Below, piece by piece: positions 35,361-47,440 of a DNA stretch of 64,000 nt; the stretch's first letter is position 1; each line of letters starts with the position of its first letter. The DNA is from Musa acuminata AAA Group (Eukaryota > Streptophyta > Magnoliopsida > Zingiberales > Musaceae), in assembly GCF_036884655.1 (NCBI RefSeq), contig NC_088359.1, forward strand, positions 21,627,001 to 21,691,000, in the 5' to 3' direction. Both the position numbers and the translations under genes were made by a program. The notes beneath the pieces are model-generated. The model did no database searches. It was not told the origin of the DNA and saw only the letters and a list, made by a program, of their open reading frames with translations.

Positions 35361-36264
35361 TAGAGGTGCTTATTTGATTCTTAGCTTTGAAGCTACCCTT
35401 AATTTGTTTACCTAATTGGCAAGCATCACATACATTATTTTTGATAAACTTGATATGAGGAATTCCTCTTACAAGTTCTCTAGATGATACTTGAGTGATT
35501 AGTTTCATGCTAGCATGACCTAATCTTCTATGCCATAGCCAAGCATCCTCATTCATAACGGCAAAACACATTTCATCACATAAGTCATTGATGTCAATAG
35601 TGTATACGTTATTTTGTTTCAATGCAATCATAGATATATTTTTATGTGGTTTTTCAATGATGCAAGCATTAGATTCGAATTTGACAGTATATCCTTTATC
35701 ACATAATTGACTAATACTCAAGAGGTTATGTTTTAAACCATCAACTAACAGAACATCTTCAATAAAGAGGTTGGATTTGTTACCTATGGTTCCTTTGCCA
35801 ATGATTTTACCCTTGTTGTTGTCTCCGAAGGTGACATAGCCTTCGTCTATGCTAGTAAGCTTAGAGAATTGAGATGGATCTCCGGTCATATGCCTTGAGC
35901 ATCCACTATCAAGGTACCATCTCTTGCTCCTAGCTTGCGATGGTTTAGTTTTCTCATCTTCGATGGCCATTAAGGCGTAATGAGCAACTTGCTCGGTGTT
36001 GGACTCCTCTTCCTCAGATGCGCTCGAATCATCCCATGTTGCTTGGAGCGCCTTCTTCTTTGTTGTTCTTTTCTTGACTTGGGGACAATCACTCTTATAG
36101 TGTCCCGGCTTTTTGCATTCATAGCAGATTACTTGGTCCTTTTTGGGTTCAAGTTTATTTTTTGCATCATTCTTAAACTTGTTTCTTTTAAAGAACTTTT
36201 TAAACTTTCTTGTTAGAAGTGCCAAGTCATCATCACAGTCCTCATCTCTTGAGTTTTCTCTCAA
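35361..36264 (-). pseudogene. Zinc knuckle, protease and pre-integrase region, element G
   Basis: The reading frame from 36264 has a knuckle CYECKKPGHYKSDC (Cys 47, Cys 50, His 55, Cys 60), protease active site WYLDSGCSRHMTGD (Asp 119), and pre-integrase motif WLWHRRLGHASMKLI. Then CDACQLGKQIKGSF gives the end of the integrase zinc domain. It is in frame with gag, separated by one TAA, and loses frame near 35350. Confidence 0.9.
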
Positions 36265-36270
36265 GTGGCA

Positions 36271-36954
36271 TTATGAAGTTTTGAGTGCCATATCCTTCCT
36301 GTTCTTTGGAAGGATGTCTTCTTGCTCTTCATGAGCTTTACAAGTCATTTCGTAGGTCATTAATGACCCGATTAGTTCTTCAAGAGGGAAATTTCGCAGA
36401 TCTTTTGCCTCTTGAATAGCGGTGACTTTAGGATCCCAACTCTTAGGAAGGGATCTTAGTATCTTATTAACAAGCTTAAAATCCGAAAAGCTCTTTCCGA
36501 GTCCTTTTAGACCGTTGACGACATCCGTGAAACGGGTAAACATGTCGCCAATGGTTTCACTCGGTTTCATCCGAAAAAGTTCGAAAGAATGTAACAGCAA
36601 ATTGATTTTTGACTCTTTTACTCTACTTGTGCCCTCATGGGTCACTTCGAGCGTGTGCCAAATATCAAACGCAGTTTCACAAGTTGAAACACGGTTAAAC
36701 TCGTTTTTATCAAGTGCACAAAATAAGGCATTCATAGCCTTTGCATTAAGAGCGAAAGCCTTATTCTCCAAATCATTCCAATCGATCATTGGAAGAGAAG
36801 ACTTTGAAAAACCATTCTCGACAAGATTCCAAAGATCAATGTCCATAGAAATAAGAAAGATTCTCATTCGGGTCTTCCAATAGGTGTAGTCCGTCCCATT
36901 AAACATGGGTGGACGTGTAATGGAATGGCCCTCTTGGTTTCCGGCGTAAGCCAT
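36271..36954 (-). CDS. Copia gag (capsid part), element G
   Basis: 227 residues from ATG 36954 (MAYAGNQEGH) to TAA at 36271-36273. It has FNGTDYTYWKTRMRIFLIS, MNALFCALDKNEFNR, MKPSETIGDMFTRFTD and FPLEELIGSLMTYEM. The same frame resumes seven bases later with the knuckle-protease part, so the stop splits an originally single gag-pol frame. Whether the stop is a mutation or a readthrough signal cannot be told from one copy. Confidence 0.88.
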   Translation of the reverse strand: MAYAGNQEGHSITRPPMFNGTDYTYWKTRMRIFLISMDIDLWNLVENGFSKSSLPMIDWNDLENKAFALNAKAMNALFCALDKNEFNRVSTCETAFDIWHTLEVTHEGTSRVKESKINLLLHSFELFRMKPSETIGDMFTRFTDVVNGLKGLGKSFSDFKLVNKILRSLPKSWDPKVTAIQEAKDLRNFPLEELIGSLMTYEMTCKAHEEQEDILPKNRKDMALKTS

Positions 36955-36990
36955 CTCTCTTGGGTTTTAATCCTTTTGAGAGTTAACCGG

Positions 36991-37002
36991 GCTCTGATAC
37001 CA
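36991..37002 (-). other. Primer-binding site of element G
   Basis: TGGTATCAGAGC on the minus strand, two bases inside the 5' LTR. A perfect initiator tRNA-Met complement. Confidence 0.93.
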
Positions 37003-37004
37003 AT

Positions 37005-39026
37005 TGTTAGGATCGAGAGCACTAAGAGGGGGGGGGGGTGAATTAGTGCAGCGGAAATCTTACAGCGATTTAAAACCAAAAGCTGCGTTCGTTCAATAAA
37101 AACTATTATGATGCAAAAACTAATTCTCAGTTTGTATCTAAGTGCAGTTTGCGTCTAAGCGCAGATTGCGTCTAAGCGCAATTTGCGTCTAAACACAGTT
37201 TGCGTCTAAGCGCAGTTTGCGTCTAAGCGCAGTTTTACGTCTAAACGCAGATTTATGTCTAAACGCAGTTTTACGTCTAAACGCAGTTTTACGTCTAAAC
37301 TCAGTTTACGTCTAAAACGTCTAAACACAGTTTGGACAGTTTTACGTCTAAACGCAATTTTACGTCTAAACGCAGATTTACATCTAAACGCAGATTTACG
37401 TCCAAACTCAGTTTACGTCTAAAACGTCTAAACACAGTTTGAGCAGTTTTACGTCTAAATGCAATTTTACGTCTAGATGTAGTTTCAAAGGGAGCTGAAC
37501 TTTAGAAACTGGTTCGTAAGAGCGCAGAAGATAGTTTTGCAGAATCAAGGCGTAAACGTAAACTGCAATGTAAATATCGTACGAAAACACTGGTTTACGT
37601 CTGAAAACAGATTCGGACAGATCAGCACTTAAAGACTTGTTCGTGAAGGCGTAGAAGAAAGTTTTGCAGAATTAAAACGTAAGCGTAAACTGTAATGTAC
37701 GAAAACACCGATTTACGTCTGAATGCAGATTCGGAAAGAACAGCACTTAGAACTTGTTCGTAAAAACGCAGAGAGCAGTAGTAATGAAGGAGGTTTGCAG
37801 TAAGGATAAAGTGCTAAAAAATAAATGCAAACCAGAGATTTAGAGTGGTTCGGTCAGTCTTGACCTACTCCACTTTTGGCTTCCTCCACCGACGAGGTCA
37901 CCGACGTCAACTAGGGGCCTTCCTTCAATAGGCGAAGGCCAAACTGCCCTTTTACAGTTTCTCTCCTTTTGACAGGCTCAGGAGACAACCTTTACAGACC
38001 TTTCTCTCCTCACTTTACAACTGAAAACTTGAAGAACAGAAGGAGGAGACTTAAAGGCTTTACAACACTTTTGAGCTCTTAGAATCACAAAAAAGATCAA
38101 GATTTCGGTGTAGGTCTGTATCTTTTTAGTGCTGAATGGGTGGGGTATTTATAGGCCCCAACCCAATTCAAATTTGGAGCTCAAAACGATCAAATCCCGG
38201 AATTTCGGGATCAGGCGGTTGCACCTCTTGACTGGAGAGGTTGCACCGCCTGGCAGAGCTCGAAGACCGAGCTCAAGCGGTGCTACCTCTCTGCCAGGGA
38301 GGTTGCACCGCCCAGTCTTGCTCGAAGACTGAGCTCAGGCGGTGCCACCTCTCTGTCAGGGAGGTTGCACCGCCCAGTCTAGCTCGAAGACTGAGCTCAG
38401 GCGGTGCCACCTCCCGGCTGGGGAGGTTGCACCGCCCAGTCTTGCTGGAAGGCCTAGCCCAGGCGGTGCCACCTCCTGGCCTGGGCGGTTGCACCTCCTG
38501 GTGCAATCAGGGTCCGAATGGTTCATTCCATTCGGCCCAATTTCAGTCTTTCAGGGGCCCAATTGCCCCAAGATTAAGCCAATGGGATCACCTCCCATTT
38601 TCCAACTTAATCAACGTGCTAACTACGATTAAATCTAAGACAATTTCTGCAGCTTTGCTTCGGTGCGTCAATCGCTCCTTCCGGCGAGTTTCCGGCGAAC
38701 TTCCGTCGATCATCCGATGAACCCTCGGTGATGCTCCTGCGGACTTCCGGCAAACTCTTGGACTTTGCGACGATCCACTTGGCAAGTTCCGACGAGCTTC
38801 GCTTGGCAAGCTTCTGGACTTCTCGGATCTGTTCTCGCAGAACCTCCGACGACCGTCCGAACTTCCATCGAACTCTCGAACTCCCAACGTGATCATGAAC
38901 TTGACTCCGGCGCAACTCCTGCTGCTTGTCTATCTTTCATCGTAGTTAATCCTGCACACTTATCTCAACACATAGATTAGACAACAAATGACAATTGACT
39001 TCATCATCAAAATCCGAGATTCAACA
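37005..39026 (-). repeat. 5' LTR of element G
   Basis: 2022 bp. G11 run at 37028-37038, minisatellite at 37127-37484, minus-strand TATA at 38145-38154, hairpin array at about 38210-38510. Confidence 0.95.
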
Positions 39027-39031
39027 TAAAG

Positions 39032-39987
39032 GTCTTCCCTTCTTTTTGACAATGATAAAGGGGGAGCAAGAATTTCTAGCGTGGACATCATGTAAAACAT
39101 TATCTCTTGCTAGTTTGGCATTTTGCTAGTTTGCACTTTGCAAAGAAAGCAAAAATGGCACTTCTCAAAAGAGAAGAAAGAGCTTGTTATCTTGAACATC
39201 AAAAGCTTGCCTATCTTAAGAAACAAAAATTGCAAAAGTGCTATCTTGCCTATCTCAAGAAGCAAAACTTGCAACTTGCATATTGCAATAGGAAGCAAGA
39301 ATCATGAGCTTACACAAGAAAGCTATCTTGCATTTGCTTTCGAAATTTTTGCTAACTTGTATATTGTGAAACTTGCATATCGTAAAAATTGCTAGCCTGT
39401 AGTCTAAAGAGAAGCAAAAAGTTGCTATCTCAAAAGAAGCAAATGTGCTATCTTGCCTATCTCAAGAGGCAAAAATGCTAACTTGCACATCTAGCAAAAC
39501 TTGACAAAGTTGCATATTTCAAGAAGCAAGAGTTGCTTTCTTGAACATCTCAAAACTGCTAGCTTGCATGTTCTAAAATGTTATAATATTGCTAGCTTGC
39601 ATGATGTAAAACTTGCTATCTTGAACATTATCAAAAGTGCTATCTTGTATGCTGTAAAACCTTGCATATCTATGATGATAGCAAAATTGCATGATGATAC
39701 TATATTTTTCATGCAATGAGTTGAACCTATATAACAAACACTTGATTGTGGTACTTCTCCTTTTTGTTGATGACAAAGGGGGAGAAGTATGATGTTATGC
39801 ATAAGTTTATACATAAGTTCATGATTACGTGTTGCAAGTATTCATGATGAATATTGCAATGACTTGAATTCAGTTTGAATTCAAGGTTCTATCAATATGA
39901 CATATTGATAGGGGGAGTTTGTTTAAACTCTGGGAGTTAAGTTTAACTCAGTCATTAATTGGTTGTCATCATCAAAAAGAGGGAGAT
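39032..39987 (+). other. Non-coding interior of element F, right part
   Basis: Contains two internal purine motifs (GATAAAGGGGGAGCAAG near 39049-39065 and GATGACAAAGGGGGAGA near 39769-39785). Between them lies a degenerate repeat region (39105-39700) built on words like TTGCTAGCTTGCAT and CTCAAGAAGCAAAA. The terminal tract AAAAAGAGGGAGA is at 39974-39986. No coding frame. The same layout is present in H at 44632-46260. Confidence 0.75.
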
Positions 39988-41823
39988 TGTTGAATCACAT
40001 ATTTTGATGATGAAACCAATTGATAATTGTGTTTATGTTTTAATCTGCGTTTTTGAGTGATGCAGGATGCTTCGATCAGGATGAGATAATTAAAGCAGGA
40101 AAAATCATGTTGTGCCGGAGGGACATGTCAGAAGATTGGATGTCGGGCCGATGGATTGGTCGATGTATCGATAAAAGGCTTCGGGCCGTGGACTTGGGCA
40201 TCGGGCCAAGAAGAGCGGGTATTGCGCCAAGGATATCGGAGTTGCGGAGTCAACTAGCCGATTAGGCAATAGGCCGCAGGAGAGGATGATGCGCCGAAGA
40301 ATCGGACGAAGCATCGAGGGACCAATGACATTCCAGACAACTTAGTTAATTATTTAGGATTAATTGTCTCGATCGAAGTTTTGTTTTAAGTGTGCAGGAT
40401 TAACTACAATGAAAGAAAGACATGCAGCAGGAGTTGCGCCGGAGTCAAGACTATGATCACGTTGGGAGTTCGAGAGCTCGACGGAAGTCCGGACAGTCAT
40501 CGGAGGTTCTGCGAGAACAAATCCGAGAAGTCCAGGAGCATGCCAAAAGAAGCTCGTCGGAACTCGCCAAGATCAAATCGTGAAGTCTAGGAGCTTGCTG
40601 GAAGTCTACAGAATGGTTTCCGAGAGTTTATCGGAAGACTACCGGAAGTTCACTAGAAGCTCGCCGGAAGAAGTCTTGACTTGTGGACTTTGTAATAGCT
40701 TAGGAAATGTCTTTAAATTTGTAGTTAGCACATTAATTATGGTTAGGATTAGGTGTTAATCCTATAACCCACGTAGGGGCCAACTAGGCCCGAGTTCGGA
40801 CTCGTTTGGGCAAAGTTTGGAGCCCAACTAGTGAGCTGAAATAGTGTAGGCGGTGGCACCGCCAGATTAGGCGGTGGCACCGCCCAGGAGAGGGTCTCCT
40901 AGGAAAGCTAGGCGGTGGCACCGCTAGGGCTCAGTCTCCGAGTGACACTGGGCGGTGCAACCGCCTGAGCTCGGTCTCTGAGCTCTGGTAGGAGGTGCAA
41001 CTGCCCCTGACAGGAGGTGGCACTGCCCATAGGCTCAGTCTTCGAGCTCTGCCAAGCGGTGCAACCGCCAGACCCCGAAATTCCGGGAGATGACAGTTTT
41101 GAGCTCAAAATTCAAATTGGGTTAGGGCCTATAAATACCCCACCCTTTCAGCAATGAAAGGGTAACCCAAAGGCACCGAAAGCTTGATCTTACTCTGTGA
41201 TTTTAGAGCTCAAAAATATTGTAAAGTCTAGAAGTTCTCCTCCCTCTTTTCTTCCAAGCTTTAAACTTTCAAGGGAGGAGAGAAAAGTTTGTAAGGGTTA
41301 TCTCCTAAGCCCATCAAAAGGAGTGAAACTATAAAAGGGTAGTTGGCCTTCGCCTATTGAAGGAAGGTCTCTAGTGGACGTCGGTGACCTCGTCGGTGGA
41401 GGAAGCCAGAAGTGGATGTAGGTCAAGATTGACCGAACCACTCTAAAATCGCGGTGCTCTCTAGTTTGCATTTACTTTGAGCATATTATCTTTACTGCAA
41501 ACCTCCTCAATAGCTTACTGCCTTCTGCGCTTTTACGATCGTGTTTCAAAGTCTAGTATTTTTCGAATCGGTGTTTAGACGTAAATCAGTTTTATCGTAC
41601 GAACATCATATTTCAGTTTGCGCTTATATTCTGATTTGCATCATAACTGCAAACTGCCTTTATAGATTCGCTTTAACTGTATCTTGCTTGATCACAAGTT
41701 AAAGTGATTTACGAATCGGCTTTTCTACCGAAATCACTCTTATCGTATGAATGCAGTTTTAATCGTCGAAAGTTTTCTGCTGCACTAATTCACCCCCCCC
41801 TCTTAGTGCTCTTGATCTTAACA
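39988..41823 (+). repeat. 3' LTR of element F
   Basis: 1836 bp, TGTTGAATCACA..GATCTTAACA. TATA at 41129-41138, hairpin array about 40845-41080, C8 at 41793-41800. It is clearly more diverged from its 5' partner than G's pair, as nesting requires. Confidence 0.9.
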
Positions 41824-41828
41824 TAGGG

Positions 41829-42546
41829 CACCTATGACTAGCAATCTCTTAGAATTTTCCATGCCAAACCTTTTGATGATAGTGTTTATGTACCTGGACT
41901 AGGATAAGTCAAGCATCTTCTTGGATCTATCGAGATAGATCCGAATCCCCAAGATATAAGATGCTTTCCCTAAGTCCTTAATGGAGAAGTGTCTAGATAA
42001 CCAAGCCTTTATTATGGATAGTATTCTTATATCATTCGTAATGATCAAGATGTCATCTATATATAACACCAAGAAGGTGTTAGCACTCCCACTTACCTTC
42101 CTATATACACAAGGCTCATCTTCGTTCTTAAAGAAGTCATAAGATCTGATCGCCTCATCAAATCTTATGTTCCAACTTTGGGAAGCCTGCTTCAGTCCAT
42201 AAATGGACCTAAGCAAACTACACACCTTATCTGGGCAGTTCTTGGACACGAATCATTAAGGCTATATCATATACACCTCATCCTCAAGGTTGCCATTGAG
42301 GAATGTGATTTTCATATCCATTTGTCAAATCTCATAATTATAGTGTGCTGTAATAGCCAACAAAATTCGAATGGATCTCAGCATAGTTACGGTTGAGAAG
42401 GTTTCATCATAATCAACACATTGTCTTTGATGATACCCCTTAGCCACTAGCCTTACTTTATAGGTTTCTACCTTTCTATCTACCCCGATCTTCTTTTTAA
42501 AGACCCACTTGCAACCAATGTGTACAATACTCTCGAGTGCATTAGC
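41829..42546 (-). pseudogene. Cop3 copia reverse transcriptase
   Basis: Minus strand: GCKWVFKKKIGVDRKVETYK, KVRLVAKGYHQRQCVDYDE and SIRILLAITAHYNYEI, then a frame slip, SIYGLKQASQSWNIRFDEAI and the catalytic LYIDDILIITND. It ends with KDLGKASYILGIRIYLD. After MENSKRLLVIGA the frame runs straight into the non-coding 3' region, so no RNase H follows. The gene is cut by element H after codons reading ANALES and continues at 50477. Confidence 0.87.
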
Positions 42547-44631
42547 AGTTAGGATCGAGAGCACTAAGAGGGGGGGGGGGGGGGGGGGGGGGGTGAATTA
42601 GTGCAGCGGAAAACTTTCTGCGATTAAAATCGAAAGCTGCGTTTAAACGATAAAAACAACTTCTGTATGAAAGTTGATACTAAGCAAGGTCAAAGTCAAT
42701 CTATGCAGGCAGTTTGAAGCTATGATGAAAACCAGAATATCGGTGCAAACTGAAATCCGACGTTCGTACGAAGAAACTGATTTACGTCTAAATGCTGATT
42801 CGTCAATCACTTGATAAGATAAGATGCTGTTTAAGCAGGAGTATAAAGGCAGTGTGCAGTTATGGTAAAGCTCAAAACGTAAATGCAATCTGCAATATGA
42901 TGATCATACGAAAAAGCAGATTTACGTCTAAACACAGATTTACGTCTAAACGCAGATTTACGTCTGAACCTTGAAACTCGTTCGTAAAATCGCAGAGGGC
43001 AGTAAGCTATTGAGAAGTTTGCAGTGAAGGTAAAATGCTCAAAGGAAATGCAAACCGAGATTTAGAGTGGTTCGGTCAATCTTGACCTACTCCACTTTTG
43101 GTTTCCTCCACCGACGAGGTCACCGACGTCAACTAGAGGCCTTCCTTTAATAGGCGAAGGCCAACCACCCTCATACAGATTCACTCCTTTTGACGGGCTT
43201 AGGAGACAACCCTTACAGAAGTTTTCTCTCCTCTCTTTACAACTCAAACTTTGAAGAACAGAAAGAGGAGAACTAGTAGTTTTGAGCTCTAAGAACCACA
43301 GAAAGACAGTAAGATTTCGAGTGTGTGTTCTGTGCTTTCAGTGCTGAATGGGTGGGGTATTTATAGGCCCCAACCCAGTTCAAATTTGGAGCTCAAATAT
43401 GTCAATTCCCGAAATTCCGGGATCAGGCGGTTGCACCTCCTGACTAGGGCGGTTGCACCGCCTGGCAGAGCTCGAAGATTGAGCCTCTGGGCGGTGCCAC
43501 CTTTGTCAGGGGCGGTTGCACCTCTCTGCCAGAGCTCGAAGACCGAGCTCAGGCGGTTGCACCGCCTGACTGGAGAGGTTGCACCGCTTGGCAGAGCTCG
43601 AAACTTGAGCTCTAGCGGTGCTACCTCTTGGCAGAAGAGGTTGCACCGCCCAGTCTCGCTCGGAGACTGAGCCCGGGGTGGTGCCACCTCTTGGCTGGGG
43701 CGATTGCACTGCCCAGTCTCGCTGGGAGACATAGCCTGGGCGGTGCTACCTCCTGGCTTGGGCGTTTGCATCTCCCACAGCAATCAGGGTCCGAATGGGT
43801 TAATCCATTCGGCCCAATTTGATTCTTTCAGGGGCCCAATTGCCCCAAGATTAAGCTAATGGGATCACCTCCCATTTCTAACTTAATCAATGTGCTAACT
43901 ACGATTATTTCCTAAGACATATTCTGCAGCTTGCTCCGGTGCGTTAATCGCTTCTTCCGGCGAGTTTCCGGCGAACTTCCGTCGATCATCCGACGAACCC
44001 TCGGTGATCCTCCTGCGGACTTCCGGCAAACTCTTGGACTTGCGATGATCCACTTGGCAAGTTCCGACGAGCTCCTTTGGCAAGCTTCTGGACTTCTCGG
44101 ATTTGTTCCCGCAGAACCTCCGATGACTGTCTGAACTTCCGTCGAGCTCTCGAACTCCCAACGTGATCATTGTCATGACTCTGGCGCAACTCCTGCTGCA
44201 TGTCTTACTTTCATCGTAGTTAATCCTGCACATGTAAAACAAAAACTTCGATCGAGACAATTAATCCTAAGCATTAATGACGTTGTCCGGCATGTCATTG
44301 GTCTCTCGACGCTTCGTCCGATTCTTCGGCGCATCGTCCTCTCTTGCAGCCTATTGCCCAATCGGCCAGTTGTCTCCGCAACTCCGATGTCCTTGGCGCA
44401 ATATCCGCTCTCCTTGGCCCGATGCCCGAGTCCACGGCCTGAAGCCTTCTGTCGATACGTCGACCGATCCACCGGCCCGACGTCCAATCTTCTGACATGT
44501 TCCTCTGGCACAACATGATTTTCCTGCTTTAATTGTCTCATCCTGATCGAGGCATCCTGCGTCACTCAAAACGTAGATTAAATCATAAACATATATCAAG
44601 TAGTTTCATCATCAAAATACGAGATTCAACA
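42547..44631 (-). repeat. 3' LTR of element H
   Basis: 2085 bp. G24 run at 42570-42593, three to four TTTACGTCTAAACGCAGA units at about 42911-42975, minus-strand TATA at 43357-43366, hairpin array about 43420-43770. Confidence 0.93.
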
Positions 44632-47440
44632 ATCTCCCCCTTTTTGATGATGACAACCACTTGATGACGGAGTTAAACTTAACTCTCGGAGTTTAAACAA
44701 ACTCCCCCTATCATTTTGCCATATTGATAGAAACTCTTAGATTCAAAAATCTAAGCAACATGTCATTATAATCGGAGTTAACCTTAACTCCCAGAGTTTA
44801 AACAAACTCCCTCTATCAATATGCCATATTGATAGAAACTCTTGGATTCAAAAATCCAAGCAACATGTCATCATAAACTTATGCATAACATGTCATGTCA
44901 TCAACATACTTCTCCCCCTTTGTCATCAACAAAAAGGAGAAGTACCACAATCAAGTGTTTGTGATATAAGTTTAACTCATTGCATGAAAAATATAATATC
45001 TATTGTTATCATCATGCAAGTTTGCTATCATCAAATGGTAAGATATCAACATGTAAAATTGCGATTCAAGTTCTTGATATCTTAACATGATATGACATTC
45101 ATAGCACCTATTCATATGAATGCTGCTTTTGATATCTCATCATAATATGGCATTCATAACATCTATTCATATTCTTCAAATATGGCACTCATAGTATCAA
45201 TTTATATATTTCTCCCCCTTTGTCATCAACAACAAGGAGAACGATATAAGCAAATTTTAAATATAAGTGCGATGCCATAAGTTGGTTCATGTCATTTTCC
45301 AACAGTGAGTGATAGGATACCAATTATGCAAACATCTCGAGGAAAACATGACATGGAGATAGCTTTTATTGCTTCTTCCTTTTTATTTGTTATCTTTTTA
45401 CATGAAGGAGGAAAGCCATATGTGAAGTTCAAATCGATAAGATATTAAAGCACACTTCATTTTTGCAAGGATTAAGATATGTAAGTGAGTCAAATCCTTG
45501 TATGTAAAAATATCTTCCTTTTATAAGAGGGAATCATCAAATATGTTTCTTGAAAAATATTTTTCACATGATAAGTGCATTTGCTAGATGATTCCATATG
45601 TCAAAAATCAATGATGTGAATTAAACTTGATATGACATTCGCTTATTAAGTTCGGAAGAGGATAATGTATCAAGAAAATCCAATTGTTAGGATCAAGAAA
45701 ATCCGAAAATGAAATTTGACACTTTCATACATTCGGACAGGGTTTTACTAGAGATATTCAATTATAATCATGAAGATAATACATGCTCATCATCATGGTA
45801 GTATGATAGCAAGTTTACCATATACAAGCTAGCAAAAAATTTCTACATTTTAAGGCCCGCAAGCTAGCAATTTTGAGATGTTCAAGAAAGCAACTCTTGC
45901 TTCTTGAAATATAAGTTTTGCTAGATGTGCAAGTTAACTTTTTGCTTTTTGAGATAGGCAAGATAGCATTCCTTGGTGATGTTCAATATAGCTAAGTTCT
46001 ACATCATGCAAGCTAGTGAATTTTATAACATTTTAGAACATGCATAATCACCAAAGCATCATAAATTTTAATGATGTGCAAAATTACAAATTTTGCATGA
46101 TTGCATTTGTGTGTCTTGAGATTTGCAAGATAGCACTTCTTGGTGATGTTCAAGATAGCTATTTCTTCTCTTTTGAGAAGTGCAATCTTTGCTTTCTTCT
46201 TGAATTGTGCAAGCTAACTATCTCCCCTTTTGTCATTGTCAAAAAGAAGGGAAAAACCCTTTACATCAATTTTTAAATCATGACAAAGGTTAGTATCAAT
46301 CTCATTTATGCATCATTATATTTTCAAATTAAAACATGCACATTTTCAAAACATATAAACTCATTATTATATGCATGATTCCAAATCATCATTCATATTA
46401 TTTCAATCATTGTTTCACTCATCACTATAGCTTATCATGCATAATATGTAAAACCATCTAACATGATATAAATATTTATTTATTTAATTTTTTTAAGCAT
46501 TCATGATACACATCATATATTATCATAATAAAAAGCATATGCATCATTCCAAATCATAAATATTTCAAATCATCATGGTATTAATTTGTCACATTGCATC
46601 CTACCATGCATGATCGAAACTTCTCATTTGCATACATCAAAATAAATTCATGAATATCTCATGCATTCATATCATCACTTGAGGAATATTGAATAGAAAT
46701 AATTGGGTGATAAGATAAATATTTCATGAATACAAAGAATTGCATAAAAATCATATCATGAATACAAGGAATACAAGTCACATCATTCAAGAGAAAAATC
46801 ATCATTCATTTTTAATTCATTCAATTTGATAAATCAAGATTATGATTTTGATAAAACTCATTTCAAATTTAAATCATCAAAATCATTTTTATGGCTTACA
46901 AAATTTATAACATAAATAGATTCATGATTTCATTGATAATATATTTTTTTCCTTTTTAAGTGTTTCATTTTAAGTGGTCGATTTCATGTTAGCATGCCTT
47001 TTCATTTATGAAAACATGCATCAATTTTTTTAAAGCTACTGTTATTATCATGAAAATCGATAATCCATAAATATCAAGAATCATCATACATAATTTCAAA
47101 AATATATACTCATTAATCATAACTTCAAATTAAACATGATTTCATATACTTAAAATCGAGAAATAACAATGGAAATCAACATGATACACATTATTACTTC
47201 TCAACCACATATAGCATGATTTCATAAGGTATTTTTAATCAAAATCATTTTGTTTATCATAAACATGTAATTTTCATGATTATTTTCAAAATTACTAGAA
47301 TGATAAGCATGATTCCTAATTGTTTGTATTTTCATTATAAAATTATTAAACATGCAATTTTCAAGAAAATTAAATAAAAAAGAAAAATACTTTATGAAAA
47401 GCATCATGTAATTTCAAAGTAAATTAAAGGCATTTTGATT
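44632..47440 (-). other. Non-coding interior of element H
   Basis: Terminal purine tract at 44632-44645 (minus-strand AAAAAGGGGGAGATT). Further purine motifs lie at about 44910-44935, 45213-45235 and 46218-46246. A 105-bp tandem duplication lies at 44668-44876 (CGGAGTTAA..TTAACTC). The degenerate TTGC/GCAA word region is at 45840-46210, followed by AT-rich sequence. No gene is present. Confidence 0.78.

Larger units (their letters stand above)
30038..39026 (-). mobile_element. SIRE/Maximus-like Ty1/copia element G, nearly intact, TSD TAAAG
   Basis: 8989 bp with LTRs of 2045 bp (30038-32082) and 2022 bp (37005-39026), exact duplications TAAAG at 30033-30037 and 39027-39031, a perfect primer-binding site and a polypurine tract. 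Gag, knuckle, protease, integrase, RT and RNase H are in copia order. Damage is limited to two stops and two compensating frame slips. The two LTRs differ mainly by one minisatellite unit and G-run length. It is the youngest large insertion by nesting (inside F) and a plausible helper for F and H. Confidence 0.95.
25473..41823 (+). mobile_element. SIRE-like non-autonomous element F (gag only), hosts element G
   Basis: LTRs are at 25473-27382 and 39988-41823, with target duplications CAGGG (25468-25472) and TAGGG (41824-41828), one mismatch. Without nested G the element is about 7.4 kb. It has a primer-binding site, a gag frame without a zinc knuckle, then non-coding AT-rich DNA and a terminal polypurine tract. 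Protease, integrase, RT and RNase H are absent. Element H has the same layout, so this is a family structure rather than a single decay event. Confidence 0.88.
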
